A model generated the notes under the pieces. That model did no database searches. It was not told the origin of the DNA and was given only the letters and a program-made list of their open reading frames with translations. A stretch of DNA of 64,000 nucleotides, from NCBI GenBank assembly GCA_008921705.1, contig VFFE01009152.1:989429-1053428 (forward strand), read 5' to 3'. The DNA is from Burhinus oedicnemus (taxonomy: Eukaryota > Chordata > Aves > Charadriiformes > Burhinidae). The position numbers and the translations under genes were made by a program. Of the stretch, positions 13,401 through 27,400 are shown in pieces (position 1 is the first letter of the stretch; the number at the start of each line of letters is the position of its first letter).

Positions 13401-16090
13401 TTTAACTAATTAGCATAGTCTTCTACACACATACTCCAGATCTTCATCGAGGGAAAAAAATAAATTACCTTTAGCTGAAATGCACATCCTTTAGTGACAG
13501 ATTTAATGTAGAGCTAGCTCTTGCTGCTGCCTGTAATGTGCCTGGACCTGGACCATACACAGAAATGTAATTTAACCTGGGCAGGCATCACACTAACACA
13601 GCTGAGCCACTCCTAAGACTGGTAACAGACACCACAAGGGCTAGCACTGTGCTTTGTAAATAAACCTGCTTGCTAGCAACCACTATATAAATTGCTAGTG
13701 CAAGGCACACTGCACAGCACAGATAAAGCTTCAGAGGCAGATCTTACAGAGCCTCCAACACACACAAACAACAGCTGCAATACCCTTTCAGTTGCTCCCC
13801 TAATCAGATTAGAAAGCCCATGCTAAAGTATTGAAGGCATGTGACAGACTGTGTGTCTGTCTTCTGCCTTTGCCTGCTAGTTTAAGGCACATTGTGAAAA
13901 GTTTTACATACTTCTCTTCAAAACAGCAGATTAAGTATAAAGTTACACATATGGATCTTAATTCTTTAAGATATCCCTATGCAGAATTTATGTGCAAAGG
14001 TGGTAATATTCACAAAGGACTGACATTCAGAGTTGTCCTGTAAATAAAATAGAAACTTCTTTAGTGTGTAAGTACATGGTATTTCTGAAGATACCTCTGA
14101 GATACCTGACTACAGTGGTTGAAAATATGATAGTTCCAGGCTGTTCAGAAAGACCCTTTGGTCCTGTTAGGTGCTGGTAGACTGTAGTCGAAGCATGTGC
14201 TGCTGACAGCATGATTTTCCAAGGTGATGTGAGCTTGCTTTGTACCTTCAGGTGAACCCCAGCCCCTGACCTGGGAGCCCAAGTGGGACTGCAGCAGTTC
14301 TAATGGGGTCACAACAAGGACAGTCATTTGGTAGTCAGGCTCGTATTTTCTACCATAGCCAGAAAATCTGGCAGTCACCGGCTGAAAGAGGCAAAAAGAA
14401 GGCTGGGGCAGGGGTTGGAGGGAAAAGGAGGTTGTTATTCATATGATCAGTGGCCTTTGATGTGCAAAGATCTCGCAGGTCACAAGAAATCAGAGGGATC
14501 AGTTCCACTGAAATGCCCCACAGATGCAGGAGATCAGCAAAAACCCAACACAACAATATGTGGAAGAACACACCAGCGCTGAGTGAAGGTGTTAGTAGCT
14601 GAAAGAAGGCATACTCTATGCACATGGAGCATGGCCAGTCATTGGACACTTTGTACAAGCCCACACAAGCCAATACAAACAATTCTCTATGTTCTAAGTT
14701 TCACTGAAAACTTTTGTCTCCATTATATAAGATTCTAACTCCAGACTGTGGGGTTTTTTTCAAAATAAAAGTGGAAGGCAACTTGAAATCCATCTTTGCT
14801 ATAAGAAGCTGCAAATCGTTAAATGTTCAGTGCTCCGTGCAGGTGTTGTTGGTGCCTATAACTCATATTTTCAGCCACTATGGTAATGGGGCAGGGTAAT
14901 GTCCCACAAGTTATATATTCTTTCCTATGGCTGAGAAGATGACTTGCTAATAAAATGCTCCATAGACATCATGGAAAATCCTGATCAAGCAAATGTCTAC
15001 AAAGCCCCTTCCCCCAGCGATTTCTCTGTGAAATCCTTTGAAATAAATTTTTTTTAAAATTGAGAGCCTTGGAGGGTACTTTAGATGATGTTTCCTCTTG
15101 GAATCCAGTAAGGCAGCATCTGCATTTTTCTGACAAGGTTTTCAGGTGAAGTGAACCATAAGATTGCTCCCAAGTAAACATTCATCTTTACCTAGAAATG
15201 GCCTCATTACTCAGCAGGTCATACATTCATTACTGGTTCTTGTCTCAAGAGCTTGCAGAGTCACCTGGCGTCTCGTCTAAGTGTTTTAGCACTGGCAAAA
15301 ATGGGTATTAATGATTGGCCCTAATAGGGCCACATTATAAAATTTGATTTGAATGCCACAGAGTAACTGGGCCATCTAGACTTGACCTGCCCGAAAATGT
15401 CAGCCCAGCATGTGACTATTGAGAGAGTTAGGTGCTGCTGTTTCGATTAGTCATTTTATGATTCTGTCCCTAAATCCATCCATTCAGCCTTTTTTTGGCT
15501 TAAAGCCAACACCAGCTGCTCAGGCTGGGAACTGCCTTCTCTTAGCAAGACCAAAGGAAATGTTGATTTGTGCTGTGTCTATTTGAACCAAAGACCAGCA
15601 GGGGAGACTTTCTTCCAATCACAAGTGAATTTGAGGCTGTGGGTGACAGGTAGGCCACCACTGTCGCTTATAATGACTCTAGTTAAATCCCCAGGTGCAT
15701 ACTTTAATTGCAAGTTAAATTAAGATTTTGTACAAAGAGGGTTCCAAATGTAGGTGTCTTCCTTTCTTAAAATAATCCTTAAAAAGCAGTCACATGCCTA
15801 AAACCCTGTGATGTGGTAAAACTTTTCTGTCAAGCCATGACAGGTACTGATGGGCGATGCAGTATTTGAATGCAAATCTGACTTCAGCTCCGACATGAGC
15901 AACATGCTGTCTGTTGAGGAAGCCATCACTGGAGTCGACACTGTTACTCAGAATAGTGTAGTTGCGTACTACATTACGTATAAAGATCACAATTAGAAAT
16001 AAAGTGAAATCTTTACTGATTGGGGTGACTGATTTCAGAAAAATGTGGAGGTCTCCACTTTTCAGCAACAGTATCCATAGACTCTGTCTC
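10401..16090. other. Intergenic DNA, no gene recognised
   Basis: Only short non-homologous frames are present. The region 12.24-13.13 kb is more GC-rich and carries overlapping open frames of 196 codons (minus) and 214 codons (plus). Neither has recognisable domains, a plausible promoter or a splice framework, and their overlap on both strands suggests chance openness. Confidence 0.5.
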
Positions 16091-16092
16091 TG

Positions 16093-16210
16093 ATTATAGG
16101 ATCGTAGGATAATTCAAGTTGGAAGGGACCTTCAGAGGTCCCTAGTGCAACCTCCTGCTCAGAGCAGGGCCAGCTGTGAGGTCAAAGCCGGTTACACAGA
16201 ATTTGTCAAG
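16093..16210 (-). mobile_element. CR1 LINE 3' fragment, minus orientation
   Basis: The plus strand holds ATAGGATCGTAGGATAATTC, then AAGTTGGAAGGGACCTTCAG, then CAACCTCCTGCTCAGAGCAGG. This is the classic antisense CR1 3' terminus, with about 115 bp preserved. The tail-proximal unit is a degenerated copy of the TCATAGAAT repeats. Confidence 0.85.
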
Positions 16211-16439
16211 TTACTTCTATGTGCATCAGTCTCTGCAAGAGTTTTGTGCAGCTCATCCTCAATTTTGATCCTTGCCCTCACCTCCTTTCCTCTTGCCCAG
16301 TCTGGGGATCACATACAGATGTTACACTCAGCAAGACAGTCTCCTAAGTTTGCAGTAAATTGCTTAATATATGTGTTAGCAAAATACTAGAAAACACAAC
16401 TCAACATGCTTCTGTGCTCATTCGTACCTGATCAAGTAA

Positions 16440-16635
16440 GTTCAGTTCATCCTTAGTTTTGATTCTTGCCTCGCCACCTTTCTCCAGGCTTAGATAGGAT
16501 CTCACACAGTAGCTTTCAATTTCTGCATTAAAAAGTGTTTAGAAAAATGTACTGTATTTCTTGGTATGTAGCTGTCACTTTAATATGAATGTCTCGAAAG
16601 AAATATTTTTTTTTATACAGTGTAATTATATTTCT
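16440..16635 (+). repeat. Left arm of an inverted repeat pair (unclassified interspersed repeat)
   Basis: This segment is the near reverse complement of 18245-18415. Shared pieces include TTAGATAGGATC, CTTTCAATTTC, TTTAGAAAAATGTAC, TATTTCTTGG and TGTAGCTGTCACTTTA. Identity is high over about 150 bp with small indels. A weaker direct copy of its outer part (TCATCCTCAATTTTGATCCTTGCC versus TTCATCC-TTAGTTTTGATTCTTGCC) begins at about 16247. I do not recognise the family. Confidence 0.75.
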
Positions 16636-18244
16636 GAGCTGCACACTAACAGCAGGCCTGGAGCAATTGGCTTGACAGCTCTTTCGCATATGTCTTTTTT
16701 ATGCTCTCAAATACCGACTTTCAGTTTCTCTTCTATGTGATCAGAGGTGTCTGTTGTTGATAACTACAGTCCAGTGTGGCAGTTGATTACAAGGTTGTGT
16801 GAATTTGCTACCCTATTTCCACCAGAGCCTGCCACATCATTAATTTTTCTTGGAAAGATCTTAAACAGATGATTTTATACCTTTAGGCACTTCAGAGAGA
16901 TACCTCTGTTTATTAAGCTGCAGTTGGTGCATCTTCAACATAATACCAGCAGAAACATTTCCGAATCAACACTGGTCCTTCCTGTCTGTGTGGGAATTGA
17001 TCTTTGAACAAACTGGGGAAGGAGCTCCACACTGAAGCAGCCTGGACGCCCTCCCCTCCTGCCCCAAAGAACTCGGCTCCTGGCTGCCTGCAAATGGTAG
17101 TGCTAATGCTGGAAGTTAGGAGAAAGAAGTCAGACAACTTCTTTTGCCTGTTCTTCAGTTTCTGTATACGAAGCACACTTGGGCTGAAAGTATGACTCAG
17201 ACCTATGTGAGGAAATATTTCAAGATCCTTATGAGTCTTAATCATTATCCTCCAACAGATGTCAGAGAACTTTCAAAGTTTTTCAGAGGCAAAACTCCAG
17301 TTCTTGTTCTTATCCATCCGCTCAGGGCTAATTAAAATATGGTCTGGACAAGACCAAAATATACCTAGAATGACTTAGCATAGGAAGAAAAATTGATACC
17401 GAGACAACTTCTGTGTGCTCTGCAGACCACAAACATTCAGAGCTGATGTTGCCACCCTTTTGCACAGTAACTTTAATAAGCCATTCCCTTTGCCTCTGTG
17501 CTTACGCGGAATGTCTTTAAATGATGAAATTACCTTGAATATCTATCTATAGGCCCCACAAGGCCATTTTGGACAACCAGGGCTGAGCTGCACTGGTGGC
17601 TTTCATGTAACTTTGCTGCGTCCTGCTGCAGGCTGGTATGGAGTGGTGTGGTAGATTTGCCATTGAGCAGGCAAGACTGCCGCCATTCCCTGAACTCAGG
17701 AAATGTAGAAACAGTGTCCAGGAAAAAAGAACTATTGCTGAAACAATTAATCTACAGGAATTGCATTCAACAAGAGCGTCTGAGGGATAAGGTTTTTCTC
17801 CAGTTGGAGTTAGAAAGAGGTTTTTTGTCTTTGTTTATTGATGAGAAATCAAAAATTATACATTTTTACGGATACCTGAGAGACTTACAAGTCATAATAG
17901 AAATCCTTACATAAAATCCAGCTTCTAGTAATGTTTAAGTAACTATTCAAAGTGAAAACAATCTGCATTATTCCGTACAGTGGGTAAAAAAGAAATATAA
18001 CTCACACAGGATTCAAGCTGAAATCTGATTCTGGTGAGTAAGATAATTGTTTCCAGAAGAAGCCCGTCCATAAGACATATGATAACAGAAACGTAACTAA
18101 TCATTTTTAAAACCTGTAAATTGTAAAGACTCCTTTTTCCCCCCTTATCTGCTTCACCAATGCCATCACAAAGTTATCACCCACCCAGCAGAGCAGGTAG
18201 CACTGCAGCAAATATGTGCAAGGAATTGGGAAGCAGATACTATG
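16636..18244. other. Spacer between the inverted repeat arms
   Basis: About 1.6 kb separates the arms. No transposase-like reading frame is present. The longest frame, 88 codons at 17648-17914, resembles nothing known. The spacer is therefore either unrelated DNA between two independent insertions or the decayed interior of a non-autonomous element. Confidence 0.5.
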
Positions 18245-18415
18245 ATAAAATGTAATTATGCTATATAAAAATATATTTATTTGGAGACATTCATAATAAA
18301 GTGACAGCTACATCCCAAGAAATATGGTACATTTTTCTAAATGCTTTTCTAATGTGGAAATTGAAAGTTACTGTGCAAGATCCTATCTAAACCTGAAGAA
18401 AACAGGCTCGATTTC
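18245..18415 (-). repeat. Right arm of the inverted repeat pair
   Basis: This is the reverse-complement partner of 16440-16635. It contains AAAGTGACAGCTACA, CCAAGAAATATGGTACAT, GAAATTGAAAG and GATCCTATCTAA, all mirrored in the left arm. Homology ends outside about 18,415 and inside about 18,245. Confidence 0.75.
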
Positions 18416-21400
18416 CAGACTAGCTGACAAGTGTATGTAGCAGTTTTCCAATTTGTTATGTAGAATTGAAAGATTCTGGCGTAAAAGAGCAAAAATGAAA
18501 GATGTGTTCAGTAGCTCTTGGGAGAAACTGGTGTGAGGGCCAAAAAGGGGAAATAAGGGAAAAGCTCTGCATTCCTGATGTGAGCTTTGGGCCTTTTCCT
18601 TTGAAGTCTGATGGAATAAATTTCATACTTTCTACCTGATCCTTCGTCTTAAGGCAAAAGTTGCTAAACTTCACAAGGCAATAGATGAGTAAATTGTGCC
18701 TTTAGCTGTAGAACTTACGTGATATATTCAGTTATGTGAAGTTATAGTCTTAGCTAATTAGTTGACAAAAATGCAATTTTTTAAGGCTTTTCCTTGGGAT
18801 TTTTTCATGGAACTGAGTATGCTTGTTTCTTTTTTCTTTAGTAGCCTAATAATAAAAGGCTTCAGAAAATGTTCACCAAGAGAATAATGACTATTTGGAA
18901 TTTGCATTTTCCTTTTGAATGTTCTTTTCAAGGGAGACTCACAAATATCTTACCAAAACACTTCCCATGATTTCTCTTGGGGTGAGGTTCACTGCTGCGT
19001 GTGCTGCCTGTACACATTTGTTTGTGTTTGGCTCTTTTGGGAACTAAAACTGAATAGACCAATTTCAAGGATACCTTCATGACTGATAATGCCTGAATAT
19101 CAATAAATACTGGTCTGATGTAGGTTTTTTTTGTCTTAACACCTAAGGAAAGAAGCAGATATAAAAACCCCCAAGCACTACGAACTCATGAACAGTTCGT
19201 CTGTCATGAACATATGGGTGCATTCAAGAAAGGACATGAGAGAACTGGGCTTGTGGGCTTATATTATATTTGCAGGATGTTATTTCATTTCTGTCCTCCT
19301 GAAGTTCTTGATGCTTCAGAGAATGCAAAGACATCAGCTGGGATCTGCGGGCTTTATCATACCTACAGCTAAGTGATTAATTTGAATTTTGGAAGGACTT
19401 TCTGGTTCAGTCATAGCTTCCAATGATACCTCTGCTGCAATGCCAGCATAAAGCATTTCCAGCTTCCACATGCAGCCACACATGACAATCCCATTGTGCA
19501 CCCCCTTGTTTGATTCTGTCCAATCTTTTCTGGCAATAGCTAGGAAAAAAAAAAAAGGTTGCTTTTATCCTCCCCCATTTTCCTGTTCTGCTGTACAGTG
19601 CCGCCCCATGAAAACCTGTGTCAGTGCAGCCGGGTGGTGGGAAGTAACTGGATGACGTCTCCACTGCCATAGATTTATGCCAGGGACGATTAACTCAGTC
19701 AAGCCTTCCCTCAGCTAAAAGAAGGGATTTCAAAATGGTTTGCCCTAACAGCTGCTGCTGCTGTGATGCACCCGGGCAGGAGCTCAGATATGTGGCCAGA
19801 CCAATTCTCAGAGCCAATGGTTGCAGGAAGCCTCAGAATGTGCTTGTGTTCCCCAGGAGAGGATTTGGATTTACATTGGTAGCCATGTGGAGGAAGGCAG
19901 GGGCAGGTGCAGTGGCTGTCAGCTCAGCAGGCCGTGCCGGTCATGGGGGAACCAGAGCTGGGAGCCAGGAGTCTGCCTTGCTTGCTGAGGGCAGGCAGGA
20001 ACCTCCTAGGGACCCAGTGAGGCTGGGAAGAAGCTGGGAAATGCAGTGATTCTTAGCTCTCAGGAGCTGCCTCCAAATATCATCCCTAATTTCTTAAGCC
20101 TTGCCTGTCTGTTCAATAAACTCATTTTATTCAACCTTAAAGTGTATTTAATATTAAGATCTGTTTCAGGTGCAGAAGGTAGCAGGTCCCTGAAGTTGCC
20201 TTACCTGGGGAGGCATGATTCTGAAACAGAGAAGCTGGCTCCTCTCCATCACCAAGTTCTTCCCGCTAAGTGCAAAGGTTGGTTTGCAACCCAGGAAGAT
20301 GAGGTGTTGATCAGAAAGAGAATAAAACGACTGATTTCCCATCGCTAATGGCAAGGCCACTGCTAACATTTCCTGTTCCAGGGGTATGGTTTACCTGTGT
20401 CCTGTTTCTTTTCTAGGTCTGCTCTAGAACTATTACAGTGGTGATTTCTGGTACTCTATTAGTGACTCAGTGGCTTTAAAATGGGACTTTTAACTTCAGT
20501 GATGCTATACTGTAATCTAACTGAAAATGTTTTAATTCAGACCTGAATTGCGTTGGCTTTTTAACTCCACCTCTAACTAAAATAATTAATACAATATATA
20601 GGCACTGAAATATCATGCACAGCCAATTTAGAAGTATTTGAAACTGAAAAAAAATTAGAGCTAATTGAACATGAAATATCTTTCAGCCATTTGAAGTAAC
20701 TGTTCAGATGCACTGAATACTAGCCCCCTTCCTTCTCCTGAGCACAAAAAGTATTTGTTTCTTTTAAAGATCAAAATGTCATGAATGTGACTTTCAACCA
20801 CATCTATTAAGAAACTCACTGAGGGGTGGTTAGAAAGAAACACAAGTTTTAAATGTTCTTCTTTGTTTACACTGCTCATTGTATGGGCTTGAAGCTCATT
20901 CACCCCAATTCAGTAAATGAAACAACGGTTATTTCCATGACTCACAAACAGTCAAACAAATATGGAGTGTTTAGGTACTAACCTGAGGTTTTCTTGCTCC
21001 TTGAAATAAAAATATATTCACAGCTAATTAAAAAACCACTTTGGTCATAGCTCTAACTGTAACAGAGCGGTAGTAATTACATTCAGGAACTCAAAATGTT
21101 GGTGCAGCAGTCAGCTGTCTCTGCTCTTGTATCCTAGGCTTTGTCTTCGCCAGGTACTGGATGAGACACAATCAATTCTTTCAATGAGATAAATTAGCCT
21201 GACATGATCACCTCCTTTGAAAGTTAAGTAAAATGTAGGGGTTTGAGTAGAGACCTCTACCAGCTTTGTAATTTGAAAACAATTGCTATTAATACATAGC
21301 TTTCTTATGAAAGACAGAATACTTTTCATTCCCATTACCTATTCTGCCAATGCAGTAAAAGGCATCTGAAATGTCAAGGGTTGGCTTCATTTAATCAGCA

Positions 21401-24400
21401 TTTGTACTTATTAATCAGTTGAGACATTTAGTAAGGAGCAGTCTCTCATTGGCCACTCCCCGGAGTGACAGTATGGGTGATACTGGATGTTTTTGTAGGA
21501 AATATTAGGGAGGCAGCTGATGAATCCTTTTGACTGTGAAGCCTGAGACAAGACAAACATGCAGAGACCGTGAGAGGAAAGAACAGCAAAGACTGAAACC
21601 CCAGCTCGGTTTCTGGTGACAAGTCTCTTCCTCTCAGCTTCACTGCAAGCAATATGCAGCTGTAAAACACTTAACCCTGTTAGACTTTCTGTGGTCTCAC
21701 AAGCTCATATGGAGCTTTTAAGGTCACCTATTTTATGAGCTTCTGGGTCACAGGCTCCCAGCTGTGGGACTGGCAGAAGATACAGACTAGGGCATGCTCA
21801 GCAGAAAAAAAAAGTAGTGACATGATAAAGAAAAAAGATCTGTGAGGAGGAGGGCAACTCAGATCTCCCACCCTACTGAGGACACAGCTGTCTCTACAAG
21901 AGCTGGCATCATCTTTCTGACCGCAGTGGCCAGTTCTGGGTGGCTTCATTTGGCCACTGAAGCCACCTCAGTCTGAGAACCCCTAGGACTGGAGCAAGCC
22001 ACCTGGGTCTCCAGACCTTGAGGACCAGTGACTTCTCCAGGGTGTACCAGGTACCTCACCACCACGTTTTACATATGTGTGTCAGCACATGACATCAGCC
22101 ACTGCAGCAGAGATGGAACAGCATGGAGGCAGCACCTCTCACTGACCTCAGCTGATGAGGTCTTTCAGCCACATGTTTGCTTTCTGTTTTACTACTGGGT
22201 ATGATAGTTTGGCCTGCAATCATAACATTGTTTTACAGCTCTCAAAGGTGGTGTCTGAGGGAGGTCTGAGGGTACAAATCCTGCTGGAGACTGATTTTTG
22301 ACAGAGTAAGCTGGTCTCTTGCAGGCTGGTGCATAGGGGGATGGGTTCCTGGAAGAAACTGTCCACTGAAACATGCCCAGGTTTTGTACTGAAGAGATCT
22401 GGTCCAGAACAGAGGCCAGCAACAAGTAAGCAATTGCCCATTGTGGATGGCAGGTGGTTCATCAGCCTCGTTTGGTCCCTGGCACCCTCTTGCTAAATGA
22501 TACAAATATTTCCTGTGTATCCCAAGAGATTTGTTACCCAGGATAACAGATCTATGCTATTCCATTCACATATCCTCCTGCTTTATGCAGTTAACTGAAT
22601 TTCCTAAAAAGGAGAAAATGACTTCTCTGTGTTTGTAGCTGTGTTCCAGCATACGGTTTTGGTCCATAGATATTCCCATCTTGCCATTAACTTATTTGAT
22701 GGATGTGAACTCAGGCTTTGGCTTAGATTAATTCTATGTTATCTGTCTGAGACATCTTTAATATTAAAAATAAAGTCCTGTACCATTGGACTCCAGTTCC
22801 TACATACATCTTAAAGTACTAGCTCCTTCCACTTTATCCAAGTATCAGCAAAAATAAATGGGCTGAAAAACCTAGTACTGTTACAGCTAAAAGATGATCT
22901 CATTTTGTATCCCTGAGCTCATTCTCTTTAAGTCAGTGTGGAGGGAAGAAGGGTGGGAGATTTTGGACCCTTGCCAGGGTCCCCATTAAAGACCAATTTA
23001 TTTTTCATTATTTAACAGACAATGTTGAAAATACAAATACCAGTGGGATAAAAAATGGTTTATGTAAGTAGCAGTGGGAAAACTCTGTGGTAAACCAGAG
23101 GTGGGACTAATCCCTTAACAGAGGCAAGTGAGTAATAGCAGCTGAGTCAGCCAGAGCAAGGTCTCACTGGGTGCTGAGTACGTCTGTGAGGAGCTGAGCA
23201 TTTCTGCTCCCCTCACAGTGGTCGCTACAGCCAGGCAGGACCTACCTGAGCAGTGAATCCCTCCTGTGCTGGAACCTATGAAGACGGTAAGGATTAATGA
23301 AAGCAATTTGGAGAAGACAAGACAAGTGAAGGGACTGCTTGAATTTCTAATGAAAACTGACCAAGTGGCTTTTTAGCTATCTGTGTAATTAGAATTATCA
23401 CTGAGCAAGCTTTTACTGGGGTTAAAAATACTCCATGACAGTCCTGCAAAAAAAGAAAAAGAATCATTACTATGCATTTATTTAAAAAGGCCAGATAACC
23501 TGTTCAAGAATGCTATTAATCGGAAACAACATTAGCTAGAACTAGAGACCTATTTCCAATCCTCAATTAAGATAATACCACTTGATAGCTCTTGTTAAAA
23601 GCGTGCAACATCAGGACAGAATTAATGTGTCTTTTCTCAGTGGAGCCAATCACCTTATGGTATCTGCAGCTTGCGGCTTCAAGTTGCTCCTTGTTTCTCC
23701 AGGTTTCCTGAGAAGGCCTCATAAACAGAGGATGAGAGGGACATTGGTTCTGAGTCTTTCCTAGATATTAATACTGAAGAAGACAAAACAGATGGATGGC
23801 TAATGCCCAGACTGTGGTCTGAGGCTTGCAAAGGGAAGTCATCTCCTTTAACATATTCCATTTACAACCTTCTTTCTCATGGGTTGTCCCTGGAAAGCAA
23901 AGGTTACCCACTGTGTGGTCCCAAAGCACTATCAGATTGTTTATTAGCTGTTGTTCCCTGTTATTCCCAACAAACCATGAAGAGCTCGGGCAGTTCCACT
24001 GACTTGCCACTGGCAGAAAGGGGAGATTGTGTTTCCACTCTCTCCCAGCCTCAGCTGCCTGTGCCTGCCCCTGACTTGCAGTGGCTCACCGGGTGCTTTG
24101 CTGAGCTGAGTCGTCTCCCTGGCTCAGCAGAGGATTGATGTGACAGGTTAGCCTGGTGAGTGGCACAGAGGAGGGTCGGACATGCGCTGGAGAAGGCAGA
24201 AGGAGGAACAGGAGGCAGAGGAGGAGAGACACGGTGTGACTCCAGCGTCAGTCACTAGCACCCTCTGACAACTCACAGAGCAGTCAAAACCTACTCGCTT
24301 CCTGGCTGCTTTTATTTTTAGAGGAGAAGGAAACAGCTTTAGACCCTCCCTCCCCCCCGACTCCACCATCGTGAGGGGATGATGATGAGATGAACAAAAC

Positions 24401-27400
24401 TCACCCACCGGCCTCAGTTGTTGGTGTGTTTGTGTAGGCTTCTAGCACCTCACCTTGGGTAGTTTGGGGTCTCTGTGCTCCCCAGCAGAGTCCCGGCGCT
24501 CGCCTGCCTGCTCCTGAGGCTTACCCAATCCTGCGGGTAAAAGGCAAAAGGGTGAAAATAAACCACGCTACAGATTCTGGTCAGATGTTCCCTTTTAAGC
24601 ACAGACTTGACAAATAATGCTTTATCAGTATCAATGCACATCAGTGACCACATTGTTCAGTCTTGCATTTGGGAGTGCTTTCCAATTAAAAGCAAATCGC
24701 TGAAAGAGACTTTCAAATTGGTTTCATTGAAGAAGAAGAAATGAAGGGAAGCTACTTGAGATCTGACAATAGCTGAAGTGATTTGTAAGCATGAAGCATG
24801 CAAGATAACATTTAATTAACAGCAGCAAAAATAGAACATCGCTTTGAATTTACGTAAGTTCTCTTGTTCTATGTATGTGCAATGCCCTTTCTTTAAGTTT
24901 CTCTACTCAGAAAACTGTACTAACCCTCCATTCCTATAGATGATATACCAGTCACAGGTTGGGGAGCATTTCTCACCCCATGTAGGGTTTGACCCAGGCA
25001 TATTTTCCAAAAATCTCAGTCTGGAATAATTTTCCTTAAAGCAGTAAAAGTGACTGTTTGTGTAGGAGAAATGACAAATAAATCCTTATGTTTATTATGG
25101 CTGTGCAGAAGCTTACTTATCAACTGCTGCCTGAATTTGAAACATCTCTGTGGCTTAATCAAGTAATATCTCCAGAGCACATGGAGAAACTAGGATGCTT
25201 GCAACTCAGGTGATGATCCTGGGTCCCCTGGTCAACCGAGCCAAACAAACAGGTTTTTGGTGCCACTCACCTGATCCATTTTGGATGCCTGCTTCAGAGA
25301 GACCTGAACCGCAGTTCCGGGACACTGCTTCTCCCTGCTGAGCAGTTAGAGCGCCCTGACACTGCAGGTGGTTCCAGTTATGCAGGTCATTTAGTGAGAC
25401 TGATCTTGAGAAGGTCTTGGCTCAGAGCACATCTCCTGGCCCTAGCATTACTTCAGTGGTCACGACAGGTGGGAAATCCCTTCCCACAGCCTCTGCTCAG
25501 CCCATAGTGTGACGGTATCACTGTCTCCATCCAGTTCCCGTCTTGCATCAGGATGCCAATGTTGAGGTCCCACTAAAATGGTCACTATGTTTGCACCAGA
25601 ACCCTCTCTAACCACTCTGGCAGACTGCCTCTCCCTTTGTGTTGAAGTTGGGCAAGTTGCCACTCCCCACGGACACCACTGCTGCCCAGCTGCTTTGAGA
25701 CTCTGTGAGGCTAGGCTGATGCCGGGATGGCAGCTGTCTGGTGGGATCCATGGTGTTGGCCCGGATGCCTACCTTATCCACTGGTCCCCCAGTGCCCTTG
25801 TGATGGAAACAGTGTTTTAGACCTAGGAAACCACTGGAGGGACTGGATAATGCTGAGCAGCCAGGTGGTGGCCTCTCTGTCCATGGGGTACTCCAACCTC
25901 CACTGGCCAAGGCCTTGAACAACTTGGTGCAACTATGAAGCAAGCGCCCAGATGATCTGCCCAGGTCCTCTCCAACCAGAACAATTATGTGAGGCTGGGG
26001 ACCACAGTGAGCACACAGCTGCTGTCCATGGGGCCAGGCACCCCTGCAAGGCTCCCAGCAAGGGGCTGGCATTTGCACCTGACCCCATCTCGCGTAAGGT
26101 AAAGGCTCTCGTTTCTCTTAAATGAAGAACCAGGATTTCTCCGTGGCTGTGATTCCCTCTTTCCCCGCTCCACCAGGAAACTTTCCACCAGTCTCCCTTG
26201 CTGATGTTCTGCTGGAGTTTGAAAACAGGATGTAATCTGCACACAGCATGCGCTGTGCCCGCTACATCAGGCTGCTCCTCTCTTGCTTGTATGGCAAACA
26301 CATGCCAGTTTAACTGTGGTGTCAGCTTTCATTTTTTTGGTGAAGTTACCCTGCCTTTAGTTTTACTCCAGTTTTGAGTTTTGCAAGCATACTGCATACC
26401 ATACTACACTTCTGTGAACTAGAAAACATCAAAGAAACTATATCCCAATATGAAAATAGCAGTAATTAATAGCAATAGTAAGTTCTGTAGGAATTAGTTA
26501 ATCCACCAGTAATCAATAACTAATTACACATAGTAATTAATCAACTGTACAAAAAACATGAGCATATGTATGATCTATTTGTGTGATCTTATTATCGAGA
26601 GTTAAGCAGTGCTCCAGTTTTTGTGATAGTCGTTTTAAAGTCGGTGGGAGAACTGCTGGCTTTTCAATGATGGGATCTCCTGCATCTGTGTAGTAATATA
26701 ATCTCACCCCTGGGTTATAATGAACCAGCCTGGCCTTTTCCAATTGATTTTCCTTTTGCATTTGATGCAACGCAGGCTCCAAAGTCTACTTGACTTTGAT
26801 GTGTCGTCTGTGAAGTATGCAAATACACACTTGCCAGAACTTTTCCCTCCTGCTCCACTTTTCCCTGCTAAGACAGTAAGAACAACTGTCCAAAAGAGCC
26901 AACAGCTGGGAAAAAATTCTGATGGATCACATTCCTGAATTAAGCTGGTTTGAAATAAGAACAAGCCAAAATCACTGGGGCAAATCCCTCAGGATGCAGT
27001 GTAGCCCATTCTTCATTTTAGATTGGATCATCTAAACAGTATTTCCACTGCATTCCCAGCTCCCTAGAAAATCGTACCATCCACTGACCATAGAGATTGA
27101 CAGCTTAGACGGGCTGAGAATGAGCAGATTTCTTATTTTTGTAATCCCCATTATCTGTGTTCAAACCAACCAAATTATCATAGTAAACACACAGCAATTT
27201 CCATGTTTTGTGAAGTATCTATTACTAACTTTAAAAATACTGTATTTGGACAGGTAGAGCTGATACTGCTGTAGTGACAAAAGGATCAGCCAAAACCAAT
27301 CTCCTTCCAAAGATAGCTACATGTTTTGATGTAATGAGATGATAAATGTGTGCATCAGCTGCATTAAGAATGGATTCTATTATGCGGGGATGGTTCTGTA

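Noticed and set aside
17648..17914. 88-codon frame between the inverted repeat arms, considered as a transposase remnant
   Set aside because: No catalytic motif or similarity to any transposase is visible.
25460..26301. Cluster of overlapping frames on both strands (up to 156 codons)
   Set aside because: Composition-driven; no family resemblance and no splice or promoter support.
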